DNA of 64,000 nucleotides from the NCBI GenBank assembly GCA_030614915.1, contig JAUXAG010000008.1:1-64000 (forward strand), given 5' to 3'. Position 1 is the first letter of the stretch; every line of letters begins with the position of its first letter. Under the pieces are notes generated by a model. It saw only the letters and a program-made list of their open reading frames with translations, made no database searches and had not been told where the DNA came from. Both the position numbers and the translations under genes were made by a program. Below are positions 32,817 to 42,934 of the stretch, piece by piece. The stretch comes from Actinomycetes bacterium. GTDB lineage: Bacteria > Planctomycetota > Phycisphaerae > JAACET01.

Positions 32817-35800
32817 ATGGCTAGACATCGGGTCAACAAAAGACTTTTGGTGATGTTAGTGGGTGGACTTATTCTGCTGGTGGGGTTTGGCTGGGGATGG
32901 TGGCAAGGGAGAATGCGGCAACGCGACCCTCGACCGTACCTGGTTATGGGAGACGAGCTATTTGCCCAAGGGCAATACAAAGAGGCGACAGTCCAATACA
33001 GTCAAGCCAGCAGATGGGCAGCGACAAAGGGAGATACGGCCACGCAGGTCACAGCCCTGGTGAAGATTAGCCGAGCGCTTCCCCACATAGAAACCGAACA
33101 CGCCGTGCTGCAGGCGGTGAGCGTATTGGAGCAAGCGGTCACCAAAGACCCACAGAGTATCGAGGCTCGGAAGGCCCGGCTGGAAATGCAGTACGAAAGG
33201 ACCCGGGACATACGGGACCCCCAGTGGCTGGGAGCCTGGCAAGACCTGCAACAATACGCCGACGATCTAATCGAACTAATCAGCTTGTCTGCGGAAAAGA
33301 AGCTGGATGAGGACAACGCCCGGGCTCATTACCTGCGTGGATTGGCCACGTTAACAGTAATTGAAATGCAGCGAGACACGACGCCTTTGGAGGTGCTGAA
33401 AACCAGACAAGAAGCGTTAGAGTTCGTTGCAAAGGCCTACAAATACCACCCGAGTTCGGTGGATTACTGCAAGGCACTGATGCAAACGCATATGCGTATA
33501 GCCGATCAGATTTCGATCATACATACACCGTTGCCGAAAGAAGATCGCACCTCGGCCGTGAAGCACTTGTATGAGGCCCAAAACATTGCCAAACGATTCT
33601 GTGAACAAAACCCCAACTCCGGAGCAGCTTTAGCGCTTCTGACCGACGAGCTATACCAAGTGAAAGCCTGGAGCGAACGTGACCAGCGGGATGAAGTTGC
33701 TGAAGATCCGCAGATCAGCAGCGGATTAGATGACCGGGCACTGCTGGAGGCTTATCTGAAGGCATGGGCAGATAATTCAGCACGGCCAGCGTTGAGTGAG
33801 GTGAACAGTGCGGCAGATCGGCTGATAGAAGAGTATCTCCAGGAGGCTGAAAAGCTGGGCACGGACATCGTATCGGTGCAACTGACTAAAGCAATCTGGT
33901 GGCAGCACCCAAGTAGAAGAGACCTGGATAAAGTCAGGGTCAGTCTGGAAAAGGCCGCGGATCACGAGTCGGATATTATCAGCAAGCTAGGGCTCTATTT
34001 GCAAATCGCCGACGCGTACAAACAGGATGGTCAAAGGAGAAAAGCTCTGAAGATATGTGAGCAAGCCGTGACCATACCTCTGGATCTGGGAATAGTCAGA
34101 GCCAGGGCCTTGCGGTGGAGGATCCGCCTGCTGCACCAATCCGCTGCCCAGATCCTGGTGGAGCTGAACAGTGAAATCACAGGTACAGACGCCAGTGCCG
34201 TTGAAGAGGTGAATACCTTGCTGGACCGAGCTGAGGAGCACCTCGAAGCCAGCCTGGCCATAATAGAAGGGAGGCTTAGGTACCAATACCCAACTCTGAT
34301 TGTTCGCGGGCAAATAGCTCAACTTCGGCGTCCTAAAACCCGGCAGAATAACCGGCAAGCTATCCAATTGTATGAACAGGCGCGGGATGAGATGGAGAAC
34401 ATGAGCGCAGTAGCGCTGAGACAAAATATTCTGCAATACAGCCGGCTGTTGGTTAGGCTGGCCCAGGCCTATAACGTTGACGGCCAGAGCGGGGCGGCTG
34501 AAGAATCGCTCAGCAAAGCTGTCAAAACGGTTCGGCTGATGCTTTCGAGCAGCAAGATACGTTTGACCATCGGCCCACCAACCATGCTGTTTTTGGCGGA
34601 TTTGCAGCTAAAGAACCGGCATGTAGACAAGGCCGAGCAGACCCTGGATGAAGCAATTGAGCAGATTTCCCAGAGCCCGGGGGAATCCGATGAAAAACAG
34701 GCAAAGCTGCTGGGGGAGGCACTTAGACGACGAATACGGCAGTTCGAACTTCAGGACAAGACCCAAGACGCCCTGGCAACGGCCCAATACATCGAGGAAC
34801 ACTACCCGGAGATGGCCGAGTGGGCCATCGCTCGGCAAGTTGAAATCTTGGGCCAGGAGCAGCAGACTGACAGCGTGGAAATGGAGGCCGTTCTGAAACG
34901 ATGGATGGCCTTGCGTCCGGATAGTTCGGCCCCAGTGAGGCGATTGACTGCGTTGTACCTGCGTCTAGAGCAGTACGACAAAGCGGAAGCTCTAGTGCAA
35001 AAGACTATCGCCGAGAATCCAGAATTGGGGCAAGTTCTATCGCAGATGACTGCGATAATCCGGAAAACGGATCGCGAAGAACGCCAGCAAATGCTGAGAA
35101 AACTTCTGAAAGATACCAGCGATCCCCTGCAACGGCACATGAGTCTATTCCGACTGTATCGCCAAGATTACTCATACTATAACGCCCAAGCCATCAAGCA
35201 CGCCCAGGAAGGGAAAACTGAGTTAGCCGAAGAAGCCCGCAAACAAGCCACCCAGAACAGTGAACTGGCTATGCAGTCGCTGGAGCAAGTGTACGAGATT
35301 CGAGCGGGTGATCCTAGTGTTCACCAAACTCTCCTGTCCTACTATCTAGCGGGTAGGGATTGGGAGAAAGCGGAGAAGATCGTGGCCAGGGCCGAAGAAG
35401 AGAATTGGGATGGGGTGGAAGGGTTATACTCCAGGGGCCGACTGCATAACGCAAAGGGGGAGAGCCTGGCGAGCGAAGATGAGCAGGCTGCCAACAAGGA
35501 GTATCAAAAAGCGCTGAAATGCCTGGAAGAAGCAGTACAGAGGCGCAAGAAGTTCTACCAAGGCTGGCTGGAAAAGGCCCGGGCCGAGCACCACCTAGAA
35601 CGACACGAAGCAGCATTGGAGAGTGCCCGGATAGCGATAGGACAGAATCCAACAGACCATACGGGCGTGCGCATGCTGCTGGTGCTGACGGCTGGTGAAT
35701 GGAATCGAGCCAAAACCGCGGAGAATCCGGCGGAGGCTAGACGGTTCGCTGAAGAAACATACGAACTGGCTCAACAGGCCCTAAAACTCGACCCAAATTA

Positions 35801-38054
35801 CCATAAAGCAGAACTTTTCAAGAGGGCCTACTTGGATGAGTATGACACCGATAGAGCCATAAAGGAGCGTTTAGCCTTACTGGAAAAGGACCCAAGCGAC
35901 CGTGCCAATCTGCAACACCTGCTTGGAATCTACCAGAGGGAAAAGAAGATAGAAGAGCTAAGACAGGTGCTTGTAGCTCTTATCGCCAAGCAGCCTGACT
36001 CACCCGAGCTGGTGTTGCTTCTGGCCAAGTACTATAACCAGATCAGGCAATACGACGAAGCTCTAGGAGTGCTACAGTCTGCCCAGCAGCAATGGCCGGA
36101 ACGGCTAAGTGTGGCGGTGACATTGGCAGAGACCTACCGTTTGAACAACGAACCGGACAAAGCTACGGCCTGCCTGCAGAGCTTCCTGAGCAGGACTAAG
36201 GAGGAAGAAAAAGGCCGGGCCTACCAACTCCTGGGTTTGCTGGAAGCACGGCTGGGACGCCAAGAGAATGCACTCAGGGCATTTCAGCAGGCCATTGCCA
36301 ACGCCAAACAATACCGACCTGAAGACCTGAAGGCGGTCTGCAATCTTTCGCGGCTGATGTTCAACAGCGGTGCCCGGCAGGCAGCGATAGCTACGGTTCT
36401 GCCGCTGGCTGAGAATGACAACAAATATGCGATCCAGATGTTGGTACACTTTTATCGTCACAACGCCGAGCCGGAGGAAAGCATCAAGTGGGCCCGCCGA
36501 GGTCTGAGCTTATTCCCAGAATCCCTAGACCAAAAGATAATTTTGGCGGCAGCGCTGCTGGCGGGGAACAAACCGGCCGAAGCCCAGGAATTGCTGGAAA
36601 ATGTGGTAGAACAAGTTGGAGGCGGGGCCGGAGCCACCGACGCTTATGTCATGTTGGCCAGGGCCCATACCGCCCAGCGGCAATACCAAGCCGCCATCCG
36701 AATGCTCGAGCAGGCCATCAACTCCGGAGTTAATCAGCCCAAGGTACGGCTCGAACTGGCAATTCTCTACCGGTTCGAGGGGAAAATCGGCGGGGCAGCG
36801 AGACAGTACCAACTAGTCCTTGAAAAACACCCGGGTAACAGGGTAGTCAGGCAAGTATTGGCGGACCTATGGATAAGCCAAGGCAGATACGCTCAAGCAG
36901 AAATAGTACTGGAGAAAGGAAGGGAAGTTGAAACGGACGAATACTTTTGGCCTAGCCAGCTATCGAGGCTGTGGCTGAGCCGCACGGACAAGCCGGCCGA
37001 ACAACGCGGTGACAAAGCCCTGGATTACGCCCTGGAAGCCGCGACCAAGTCGGGTAATGATTCGTCGAGGGTGGCGGAGGTGATGGCGGTTCTGAACCTT
37101 CGAGGTCAATACAATAGGTGCGTGGCTTTCTACGAGGCCACAGTTCCAGAGGCCCACAAACATAACTACCGAATTCTAATGAACCTGGCCAGGGCAGAGC
37201 GGGGCAGATGGGGGCAGGGTAAATCCGCGTCCAGTCCGACGATGAGTACGCAGGAGCTGGAACAACTGAAACGTCGAACGGTGGCGTTGTACCGCCAAGC
37301 ACTGGATAAGGCTGAAGGCGATTGGACCACCTACAACATGGTGACAAGAGAGCTGGAGGCGATGCTGGGGCTGGATGAGGTTATCGAATCGAGTGAAATT
37401 TGGGCGAGCAAGAATCCTGGGGATACTCATAACCGCACTTTGCTGGCTATGCTGCTTAGCCGCCGGGCCCAGAAACGGCTAGGTAGCGACCAAGAGGCAC
37501 AGGCCAACGCAGATCTGAACCGAGCAGTTGGCCTACTGCAATCTCTGGTTCAGCAAGGCAATCTCAGTGTAAGTATACGACTGACGGCAGAACGGCAATT
37601 GGCTGAGATTTACTTCAAGCTTGAAATGTACGAACAGGCCAGGAGCATGTATACCAAAGTGCTGAGAGTGCTTCCCAACGACATTGCGTCATTGAACAAC
37701 TTGGCATATATTCTCACAGACATGCTAAACAAGCCGGAAGAGGCCCTGGAGTATATCGAAAAGGCCTTACAGCAGAATCCCCAGGAGCCCAACCTGCTCG
37801 ATACATATGGCTGGGCACTGTTGAAAGCGGGGCAGACCAACCGGGCGATCGAGAAGCTCAGCCGATCCGTCAGTGCTGGGGCCTCCGGTATAAACAACTA
37901 CCACCTGGGGCTGGCTCTCAAAGAGGCCGGGGAGCATCGCCGAGCATTGAAAGCACTGCGGGAAGCAGAGAAATTGCTGGAGAACGATGCCACCTACAAA
38001 GAGCAGATCGGGGCGGAGGTTAGGGCCCTAATTGAGGAACTGGAGCAAGAATGA
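32817..38054 (+). CDS. Giant membrane-anchored TPR protein of the exosortase cluster
   Basis: This 1745-residue protein has one N-terminal membrane helix (RLLVMLVGGLILLVGFGWGWW) and then almost nothing but tetratricopeptide repeats to the end. Clear repeats read ALYLRLEQYDKAEALVQKTI, ARAHTAQRQYQAAIRMLEQAI and NNLAYILTDMLNKPEEALEYIEKAL. There is no lipobox, so it is anchored by the helix with the repeats in the periplasm or at the surface. Smaller TPR proteins with the same role are common in PEP-CTERM loci and are thought to help assemble or time export. It lies between the exosortase and Wzc-like genes on the same strand, about 80-95 bases from each. No enzymatic motif was seen. Confidence 0.85.
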   Translation: MARHRVNKRLLVMLVGGLILLVGFGWGWWQGRMRQRDPRPYLVMGDELFAQGQYKEATVQYSQASRWAATKGDTATQVTALVKISRALPHIETEHAVLQAVSVLEQAVTKDPQSIEARKARLEMQYERTRDIRDPQWLGAWQDLQQYADDLIELISLSAEKKLDEDNARAHYLRGLATLTVIEMQRDTTPLEVLKTRQEALEFVAKAYKYHPSSVDYCKALMQTHMRIADQISIIHTPLPKEDRTSAVKHLYEAQNIAKRFCEQNPNSGAALALLTDELYQVKAWSERDQRDEVAEDPQISSGLDDRALLEAYLKAWADNSARPALSEVNSAADRLIEEYLQEAEKLGTDIVSVQLTKAIWWQHPSRRDLDKVRVSLEKAADHESDIISKLGLYLQIADAYKQDGQRRKALKICEQAVTIPLDLGIVRARALRWRIRLLHQSAAQILVELNSEITGTDASAVEEVNTLLDRAEEHLEASLAIIEGRLRYQYPTLIVRGQIAQLRRPKTRQNNRQAIQLYEQARDEMENMSAVALRQNILQYSRLLVRLAQAYNVDGQSGAAEESLSKAVKTVRLMLSSSKIRLTIGPPTMLFLADLQLKNRHVDKAEQTLDEAIEQISQSPGESDEKQAKLLGEALRRRIRQFELQDKTQDALATAQYIEEHYPEMAEWAIARQVEILGQEQQTDSVEMEAVLKRWMALRPDSSAPVRRLTALYLRLEQYDKAEALVQKTIAENPELGQVLSQMTAIIRKTDREERQQMLRKLLKDTSDPLQRHMSLFRLYRQDYSYYNAQAIKHAQEGKTELAEEARKQATQNSELAMQSLEQVYEIRAGDPSVHQTLLSYYLAGRDWEKAEKIVARAEEENWDGVEGLYSRGRLHNAKGESLASEDEQAANKEYQKALKCLEEAVQRRKKFYQGWLEKARAEHHLERHEAALESARIAIGQNPTDHTGVRMLLVLTAGEWNRAKTAENPAEARRFAEETYELAQQALKLDPNYHKAELFKRAYLDEYDTDRAIKERLALLEKDPSDRANLQHLLGIYQREKKIEELRQVLVALIAKQPDSPELVLLLAKYYNQIRQYDEALGVLQSAQQQWPERLSVAVTLAETYRLNNEPDKATACLQSFLSRTKEEEKGRAYQLLGLLEARLGRQENALRAFQQAIANAKQYRPEDLKAVCNLSRLMFNSGARQAAIATVLPLAENDNKYAIQMLVHFYRHNAEPEESIKWARRGLSLFPESLDQKIILAAALLAGNKPAEAQELLENVVEQVGGGAGATDAYVMLARAHTAQRQYQAAIRMLEQAINSGVNQPKVRLELAILYRFEGKIGGAARQYQLVLEKHPGNRVVRQVLADLWISQGRYAQAEIVLEKGREVETDEYFWPSQLSRLWLSRTDKPAEQRGDKALDYALEAATKSGNDSSRVAEVMAVLNLRGQYNRCVAFYEATVPEAHKHNYRILMNLARAERGRWGQGKSASSPTMSTQELEQLKRRTVALYRQALDKAEGDWTTYNMVTRELEAMLGLDEVIESSEIWASKNPGDTHNRTLLAMLLSRRAQKRLGSDQEAQANADLNRAVGLLQSLVQQGNLSVSIRLTAERQLAEIYFKLEMYEQARSMYTKVLRVLPNDIASLNNLAYILTDMLNKPEEALEYIEKALQQNPQEPNLLDTYGWALLKAGQTNRAIEKLSRSVSAGASGINNYHLGLALKEAGEHRRALKALREAEKLLENDATYKEQIGAEVRALIEELEQE

Positions 38055-38151
38055 GCCTGCAACAGGAAAGCCATAATAGTAGCGAAGTCCGTTGGTGTTC
38101 AGCGGATCTGATTTTTAGATTGTTTTGCTGTTCTTTTAATCGAGGTCAATG

Positions 38152-40389
38152 ATGAACGTTCCTAACAACCCTTTGGGAGCCGGTGCCGGGGCCATGCCGA
38201 CCAGTGGCGTTGTGGCGGCTCGTCCACGGCCAACCGGAGCAACTGGAGCCGCTGGGATTACCCCAAGCGACGTTTGGCGAATCATCAGAAGACGAGTGTG
38301 GGTGGTAGTTATTACCTCGGTGATTCTTATAGTTCTGGGCATTGGCATTAACCTTGCCTGGTTGTTGTGGTGGCCGAGTTGGCCGGGCGTCGCCATACTG
38401 CAGGTGGAATCACCGATGATCCAACAAGCCCTGGTGGTACAAAGACAAGTGCCGGCGGCTAATTTGCTGGAGATGTTCGCACGGGCAGAAGCCAACCGCA
38501 TCAGGGCGCGGAAATACGCTGATGCTGTGCTGCGGGATCTAAAGGTCCTAGATACAGATTGGTACGCTAAGCACAAAGACACTGCCTTGGCTGACTTTGA
38601 GGAAGAACTTTCGGTCGGCCCAATCCGGGATACACCGCTGGTCCGGGTAAGCTTTCACAGCAGGAACCCAGAGGATGCTCCGCGTATAGTCAACACCCTG
38701 ACACGACTGTACCTAGCTGACCGCCTGCGCTTGGCCGAAGCTGATCTGCGCAGCAGGCTGGACAGTCTATCGGGGCAGGAAGCGAGCTTGGCGCAGGAAC
38801 TTATCCTTCAGAGTGCGGAGATCGACAGGTTCGTCAAGGCGGAGAAGATTCCCTTGCTCGAGCGGCAGACAGAGGTGGAAACAGAATTGGCCAGTTGGGC
38901 AAGGGCATACAGTGACACTCAAATGATGCAAGGCTCTGTCATAACTGCTCTGCAGAATATGGAGGGGCAAAGCCCAGCGAGCTGGATTCCCGACGCCAGG
39001 AGCCAGGCGCGTATCGACGGAGATCCGAACGTCCAAACTCTTAGAGCATATCTGCTGAACCTGGAGCAAGAACGAGAGACCCAAAGCAAAAGACTCGGCC
39101 ATGATCATCTGTATATCAAACGACTTGAGGAGCGGATCCGTATCAGCGAGCGAGATCTGCTGACCGAGCGGGCGAAACTCAAGCAACAGCTTTTTGGAGA
39201 AACTTTGAACGGTTTACGGCAGGCCGAGTTGAGCAGTGAAGCAACACTTGCCCAGATCAAAAACCGGCTAACCGAGATCGGCAACGAACAAGACGTTCTT
39301 GCCGTGAAGATTCTAACTTACCGGAACATGGTGGTTAGCAAAACGGGACTGGAGGAGTTCCTCGCAACAGTTAGAAACATGATCAATAATACCAGGGCCA
39401 CTCTCGAGGAAGCCAAGGGCAGAGGTACGCAGGTGACTCTGGTGTCTCGAGCCATGCCGGCGCCGGAACGCTCAAGCCCCAAACTAATGGTGAACCTGAT
39501 TGCGACCTTCTTTCTGAGCATTATGGCGGGCTGTGGCTTGGCCTTTCTGCTGGAATTTTTGGACAAGTCGGTACGGAGCTCTCAGGACATTCGCCGTCAT
39601 ACCAACCTGAGCTTGCTGGGTTCGATACCGGCCCTGGAGGAAGACGAAGCCAATCCAGAGGATATGTATTCGGTGGTCACTCATGCGCCACGGTCTCTGC
39701 TGGCAGAGGCCTTTCGCCAAATCCGCACGAATATCATGTTCTCCTGCGACACGGAGAAATCCCGGTCAATGCTGATAACCAGTGCGGCACCCGATGACGG
39801 GCGGACCTGCATCGCTGTGAACCTGGCGGCTTCGATTGCCCTGAGCGGAAAAAAAGTCTTACTGATCGATGCCAATTTTCGCAAACCAGCCCTGAAGCGA
39901 CTGTTCCCAAATCTGCCAGATGCGGGTTTTGCCCAGCTACTGTCGGGCAAGGCATCAACTGAACAGACTATCGCCCAATCGGATACGCCGGGGTTGTGGG
40001 TTATGGGTAACGGTCAGATATCAGGCCACCATTCTGGGCTGCTGGGAGGTTCAAGGCCGGCAGCGGTAATTGAGCAACTCAGCAACCAATTCGACCAAGT
40101 TATCCTGGACGGTCCGCCGGCTCTGCTGAGCGCCGATGCCTTGACCTTGTCGGGACAAGTGGCGGGAATTGTCTTCGTGGCCCGAGCGGGGAAGAATTTA
40201 CGGGGAGAACTTAACCGCATGCGCGAGGAAATCAGCAGGCTGAACAGCCACATCCACGGCGTGGTGCTCAATGCCGTCGAAGCGGTCGGCGGGGGATACT
40301 TACGAAAACGCTACCGTCTATTCTACGACTACGAGGAGTCCTTAGCCGAGGTCGCTGCCAAAACAGAGGCCCAAAACCAGGAAAAATAA
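38152..40389 (+). CDS. Wzc-like chain-length protein with degenerate kinase domain
   Basis: The protein (about 745 residues) has a Wzz-type domain with a first membrane helix (VWVVVITSVILIVLGIGI), a long coiled-coil periplasmic part, a second helix near residues 445-465 and a C-terminal bacterial tyrosine kinase-like ATPase. The ATPase is altered: the P-loop reads SAAPDDGRTC, with arginine for the invariant lysine, and the next motif is IDANFRKP, with asparagine for aspartate. Walker B, VILDGPP, is kept, and a few tyrosines (RYRLFYDYEE) lie near the end. It may still bind nucleotide weakly, or may only set polymer length and organise the export complex. GAGGT stands five bases before ATG 38152, the second of two adjacent ATGs. 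Confidence 0.85.
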   Translation: MNVPNNPLGAGAGAMPTSGVVAARPRPTGATGAAGITPSDVWRIIRRRVWVVVITSVILIVLGIGINLAWLLWWPSWPGVAILQVESPMIQQALVVQRQVPAANLLEMFARAEANRIRARKYADAVLRDLKVLDTDWYAKHKDTALADFEEELSVGPIRDTPLVRVSFHSRNPEDAPRIVNTLTRLYLADRLRLAEADLRSRLDSLSGQEASLAQELILQSAEIDRFVKAEKIPLLERQTEVETELASWARAYSDTQMMQGSVITALQNMEGQSPASWIPDARSQARIDGDPNVQTLRAYLLNLEQERETQSKRLGHDHLYIKRLEERIRISERDLLTERAKLKQQLFGETLNGLRQAELSSEATLAQIKNRLTEIGNEQDVLAVKILTYRNMVVSKTGLEEFLATVRNMINNTRATLEEAKGRGTQVTLVSRAMPAPERSSPKLMVNLIATFFLSIMAGCGLAFLLEFLDKSVRSSQDIRRHTNLSLLGSIPALEEDEANPEDMYSVVTHAPRSLLAEAFRQIRTNIMFSCDTEKSRSMLITSAAPDDGRTCIAVNLAASIALSGKKVLLIDANFRKPALKRLFPNLPDAGFAQLLSGKASTEQTIAQSDTPGLWVMGNGQISGHHSGLLGGSRPAAVIEQLSNQFDQVILDGPPALLSADALTLSGQVAGIVFVARAGKNLRGELNRMREEISRLNSHIHGVVLNAVEAVGGGYLRKRYRLFYDYEESLAEVAAKTEAQNQEK

Positions 40390-40523
40390 TCACAACCCAA
40401 GCAGCCTGAGCAGAGTTAAGGACAGAACACAAGTTCGGTGCTGGCAGCAAATCACCGCTAAAAAACTCGGAGAGTTCCGGCTGGACCGGGTGCTTTGAGC
40501 CGAGGACCAACGGTCTGGGCGAG

Positions 40524-41252
40524 CTATACTCCAAAGGCCGATGGGCACAGATCGTTGAGGAGGCAGTTGGGGCAGTCGGGTTTGCGGGCCAAGCAGATAC
40601 GGCGACCGTGGAAAACGAGCAGATGACTGAAGATAGTCCAGCGGTTCTGAGGAATCAGAGGCATGAGGTCCTGCTCAACTTTGTCGGGATCGCGCTGGTT
40701 GGAGAGCCCGAGCCGGCGTGAGAGCCGACCTAGGTGCGTATCGACCACGATTCCCGGAATACCGAAGGCGTTGCCCAGAATTACGTTGGCGGTTTTTCGG
40801 CCCACGCCGGGCAGGCTAAGTAACTCTTCCATGGTCTTGGGCACTTTGCCGGAATAACGCTCGAGCAGGACGCGTCCGCAGGCCAGTATCGATTTGGTCT
40901 TGTTGCGAAAAAAGCCCGCCGAGGTAATATCCTTCTCAAAGATGTCGGCCTCGGCCTGAGCATAGGCCTTGGCGCTACGGTATTTCCTGAATAGCTTGCG
41001 TGTGAGGCGGTTAACCCTTTCGTCGGTGCACTGGGCAGCCAGGATGGTAGCTACCAACAGCTCGAGGGGGTTCTTGAAATTCAAGGTACAGCGAGCATCG
41101 GGATAGGCTGCGGCGAGGCGTTTATCGATCTGCTTTGCCCGGGCACCTTTTTGGCGGAGCGTCTCCTTGGAAAAGGACGCGGCAGTACGACTTGTAGAGT
41201 GCGGGTTCTTTTTTCTAGGACCGGTGTGAGTTGTAGCTTTCTTTAGAGTCAT
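40524..41252 (-). CDS. nth: Endonuclease III
   Basis: This 242-residue base-excision repair enzyme removes oxidised pyrimidines and cuts at abasic sites. The helix-hairpin-helix LPGVGRKTANVILG carries the catalytic lysine, and VDTHLGRLSRRLGL the catalytic aspartate. CLARKPDCPNCLLNDLC supplies the four cysteines of the [4Fe-4S] cluster in the standard C-x6-C-x2-C-x5-C spacing. About 40 basic residues precede the usual start. ATG 41252 overlaps the stop codon of the upstream small gene (ATGA), so this start is well supported and the three-gene unit larC, small gene, nth is co-translated. Confidence 0.93.
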   Translation of the reverse strand: MTLKKATTHTGPRKKNPHSTSRTAASFSKETLRQKGARAKQIDKRLAAAYPDARCTLNFKNPLELLVATILAAQCTDERVNRLTRKLFRKYRSAKAYAQAEADIFEKDITSAGFFRNKTKSILACGRVLLERYSGKVPKTMEELLSLPGVGRKTANVILGNAFGIPGIVVDTHLGRLSRRLGLSNQRDPDKVEQDLMPLIPQNRWTIFSHLLVFHGRRICLARKPDCPNCLLNDLCPSAFGV

Positions 41253-41539
41253 TCGGATTTGCGCAAAGCAAGGATTACCTGGACCTCGCCGAGGGTTTTG
41301 CCGGTCTGCCGGGCAATCTCCAAAGACTGCAAGCCCTGCTCAGCCAGACTGTAAATTTCCTGATGCTTTTTGAGAGTGTCGGACATTGGTTGGCTCTGCT
41401 GGGCTGCCCGGTACCGCGTCTGTTCCGTGCGGGCCAACTCCCGGTCGACTTGGCAACGGATCTGCTCAGCGAGCTGCTGTAGCTGACAGACCAAAGCAGA
41501 AAGATCAAGTTCGTGATTATCCTTCCGGCCGGGAGTCAC
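41249..41539 (-). CDS. Small helix-turn-helix-like protein between larC and nth
   Basis: This 96-residue protein has an N-terminal helical, coiled-coil-like part (LVCQLQQLAEQIRCQVDRELAR). The C-terminal LKKHQEIYSLAEQGLQSLEIARQTGKTLGEVQVIL resembles the helix-turn-helix of DUF6115-type proteins. The GTG start at 41539 overlaps the larC stop codon (GTGA), with GAGGTGCAGG before it, and its own stop overlaps the nth start. The longer track ORF to 41659 lies inside larC and is not needed. Function is unknown; it could be a DNA-binding or membrane-associated regulator. Confidence 0.7.
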   Translation of the reverse strand: MTPGRKDNHELDLSALVCQLQQLAEQIRCQVDRELARTEQTRYRAAQQSQPMSDTLKKHQEIYSLAEQGLQSLEIARQTGKTLGEVQVILALRKSE

Positions 41540-42765
41540 TTGTCCTGCACCTCTTTGTGGGCCTGGGCTGGGGGCTTGGCCATTTGCCGATAACAGACGA
41601 GGACTTCGTTGTAAACCTCTCGCGGGGACACACCGTGACGGGTGGCTGCGTCCTGGCAATCCTCAAACTCCGGGGAAACGGTGAGTTCTTTGGTGCCCCG
41701 GTATCCCACCTTGACGCGGAGCGTACCATAGCGTGTCTGCAGCTGCACGGTTTTACGGGCCAGCTTGGAACGCTGGCATAAATGCCTGCGCAGGCCGAAG
41801 GTGGGCGTGTACTCAAATAAGAGGTCCTCAATTTCGGCGAGCTTGTCCGGCTGCACTAGAACGCAGAGCACGATACCGGGACGATTCTTTTTCATCTGCA
41901 CTGGAGTAACATAGACGTCCAAAGCACCGCGGTCGAGTAGAAGGTCGTACAAAGGCCCGATGAGCTCCGGGGGGGCGTCGTCGAGATTGGTCTGGACGAG
42001 CCAAACCTGGTCGGTTTGAGCGGTCGCGTGGGCTGGTGAAGATTGCAAGCGTCCGATGGTGACTCGAAGTACGTTGGGATGGTCGAGCAGATCCGCCTGG
42101 CCGGCTCCATATCCGAGCTTTTCAGCGGACATATCGGGGGCGGGGCCGAAGTGCTCGGCCAAAGTGGTCAAAATGGCAGCGCCGGTAGGAGTGGTGAGCT
42201 CATAGCCGGGATAGCCGACTCTTGTGGGGATGCCCAAAAGGAGCTGGGCGGTGGCTGGGGCGGGTACGGGTAAGTCGCCGTGGGCGCAATGAACTGTTCC
42301 CGAACCGGTGGCAATCTGGGAGCAGTAAACCTTTTCTATGTCCAGCAGATTCAGGGCCAGGCAAGAGCCAACGATATCGACTATCGAGTCCACGGCCCCG
42401 ACCTCGTGGAAATGGACCTTTTGGGGGTCGCTGCCGTGGGCGGTGGCCTCAGCCTGGGCCAGGCGCTGGAAGATCTTGCCGGCCAGCGACTTGACGGAGT
42501 CGTCCAGCTCGCCCTCATCGAGGAGCTTGAGGATATCCGATAGGTTTCGGTGCGGCTGGTCGGTCGAAGAAATGACCACTTGCACTTGGCAGGCCCGCAG
42601 CAGGCCGCGCTTGACTTGGCTGGTGGTCAATTCAAAGTCGCCCAAGGGTAAGGAGTTCAGGGAATCGCGAATTCGGTCCAACTCAGCCCCGGCGTCCACC
42701 AGAGAAGCGAGGATCATGTCGCCACTGGCACCACTGAAACAATCGAAATAGGCTGCTGTGGTCAT
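41536..42765 (-). CDS. larC: Nickel pincer cofactor biosynthesis protein LarC
   Basis: This 409-residue protein belongs to the LarC family, which inserts nickel into the pincer nucleotide cofactor of lactate racemase and related enzymes, using CTP. The start AYFDCFSGASGDMILASLVDAG, then VHFHEVGAVDSIVDIVG, TGSGTVHCAHGDLPVPAPAT and TTPTGAAILTTLAEHFG are family hallmarks. LarA, LarB and LarE are not in this window. The gene heads a tightly overlapping unit with the small HTH-like gene and nth, which are not obviously related. With the nickel hydrogenase it indicates a nickel-using physiology. Confidence 0.92.
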   Translation of the reverse strand: MTTAAYFDCFSGASGDMILASLVDAGAELDRIRDSLNSLPLGDFELTTSQVKRGLLRACQVQVVISSTDQPHRNLSDILKLLDEGELDDSVKSLAGKIFQRLAQAEATAHGSDPQKVHFHEVGAVDSIVDIVGSCLALNLLDIEKVYCSQIATGSGTVHCAHGDLPVPAPATAQLLLGIPTRVGYPGYELTTPTGAAILTTLAEHFGPAPDMSAEKLGYGAGQADLLDHPNVLRVTIGRLQSSPAHATAQTDQVWLVQTNLDDAPPELIGPLYDLLLDRGALDVYVTPVQMKKNRPGIVLCVLVQPDKLAEIEDLLFEYTPTFGLRRHLCQRSKLARKTVQLQTRYGTLRVKVGYRGTKELTVSPEFEDCQDAATRHGVSPREVYNEVLVCYRQMAKPPAQAHKEVQDK

Positions 42766-42934
42766 CGTCAGTCCTGCTTAGGCGGGGTTGGGGGAGGGGT
42801 AACGTCCGCCCGCTGCCATTGTAACCAACTGCTGGCAGATTAGGCAAGTAGAAGCCTGGGAGTTTCGTAAAAGTTGCAAGGGCAGCCGTGTGGTTGGGAA
42901 TAGGTATCTTCAGCGGCATCCCCTCGTAACCCCA

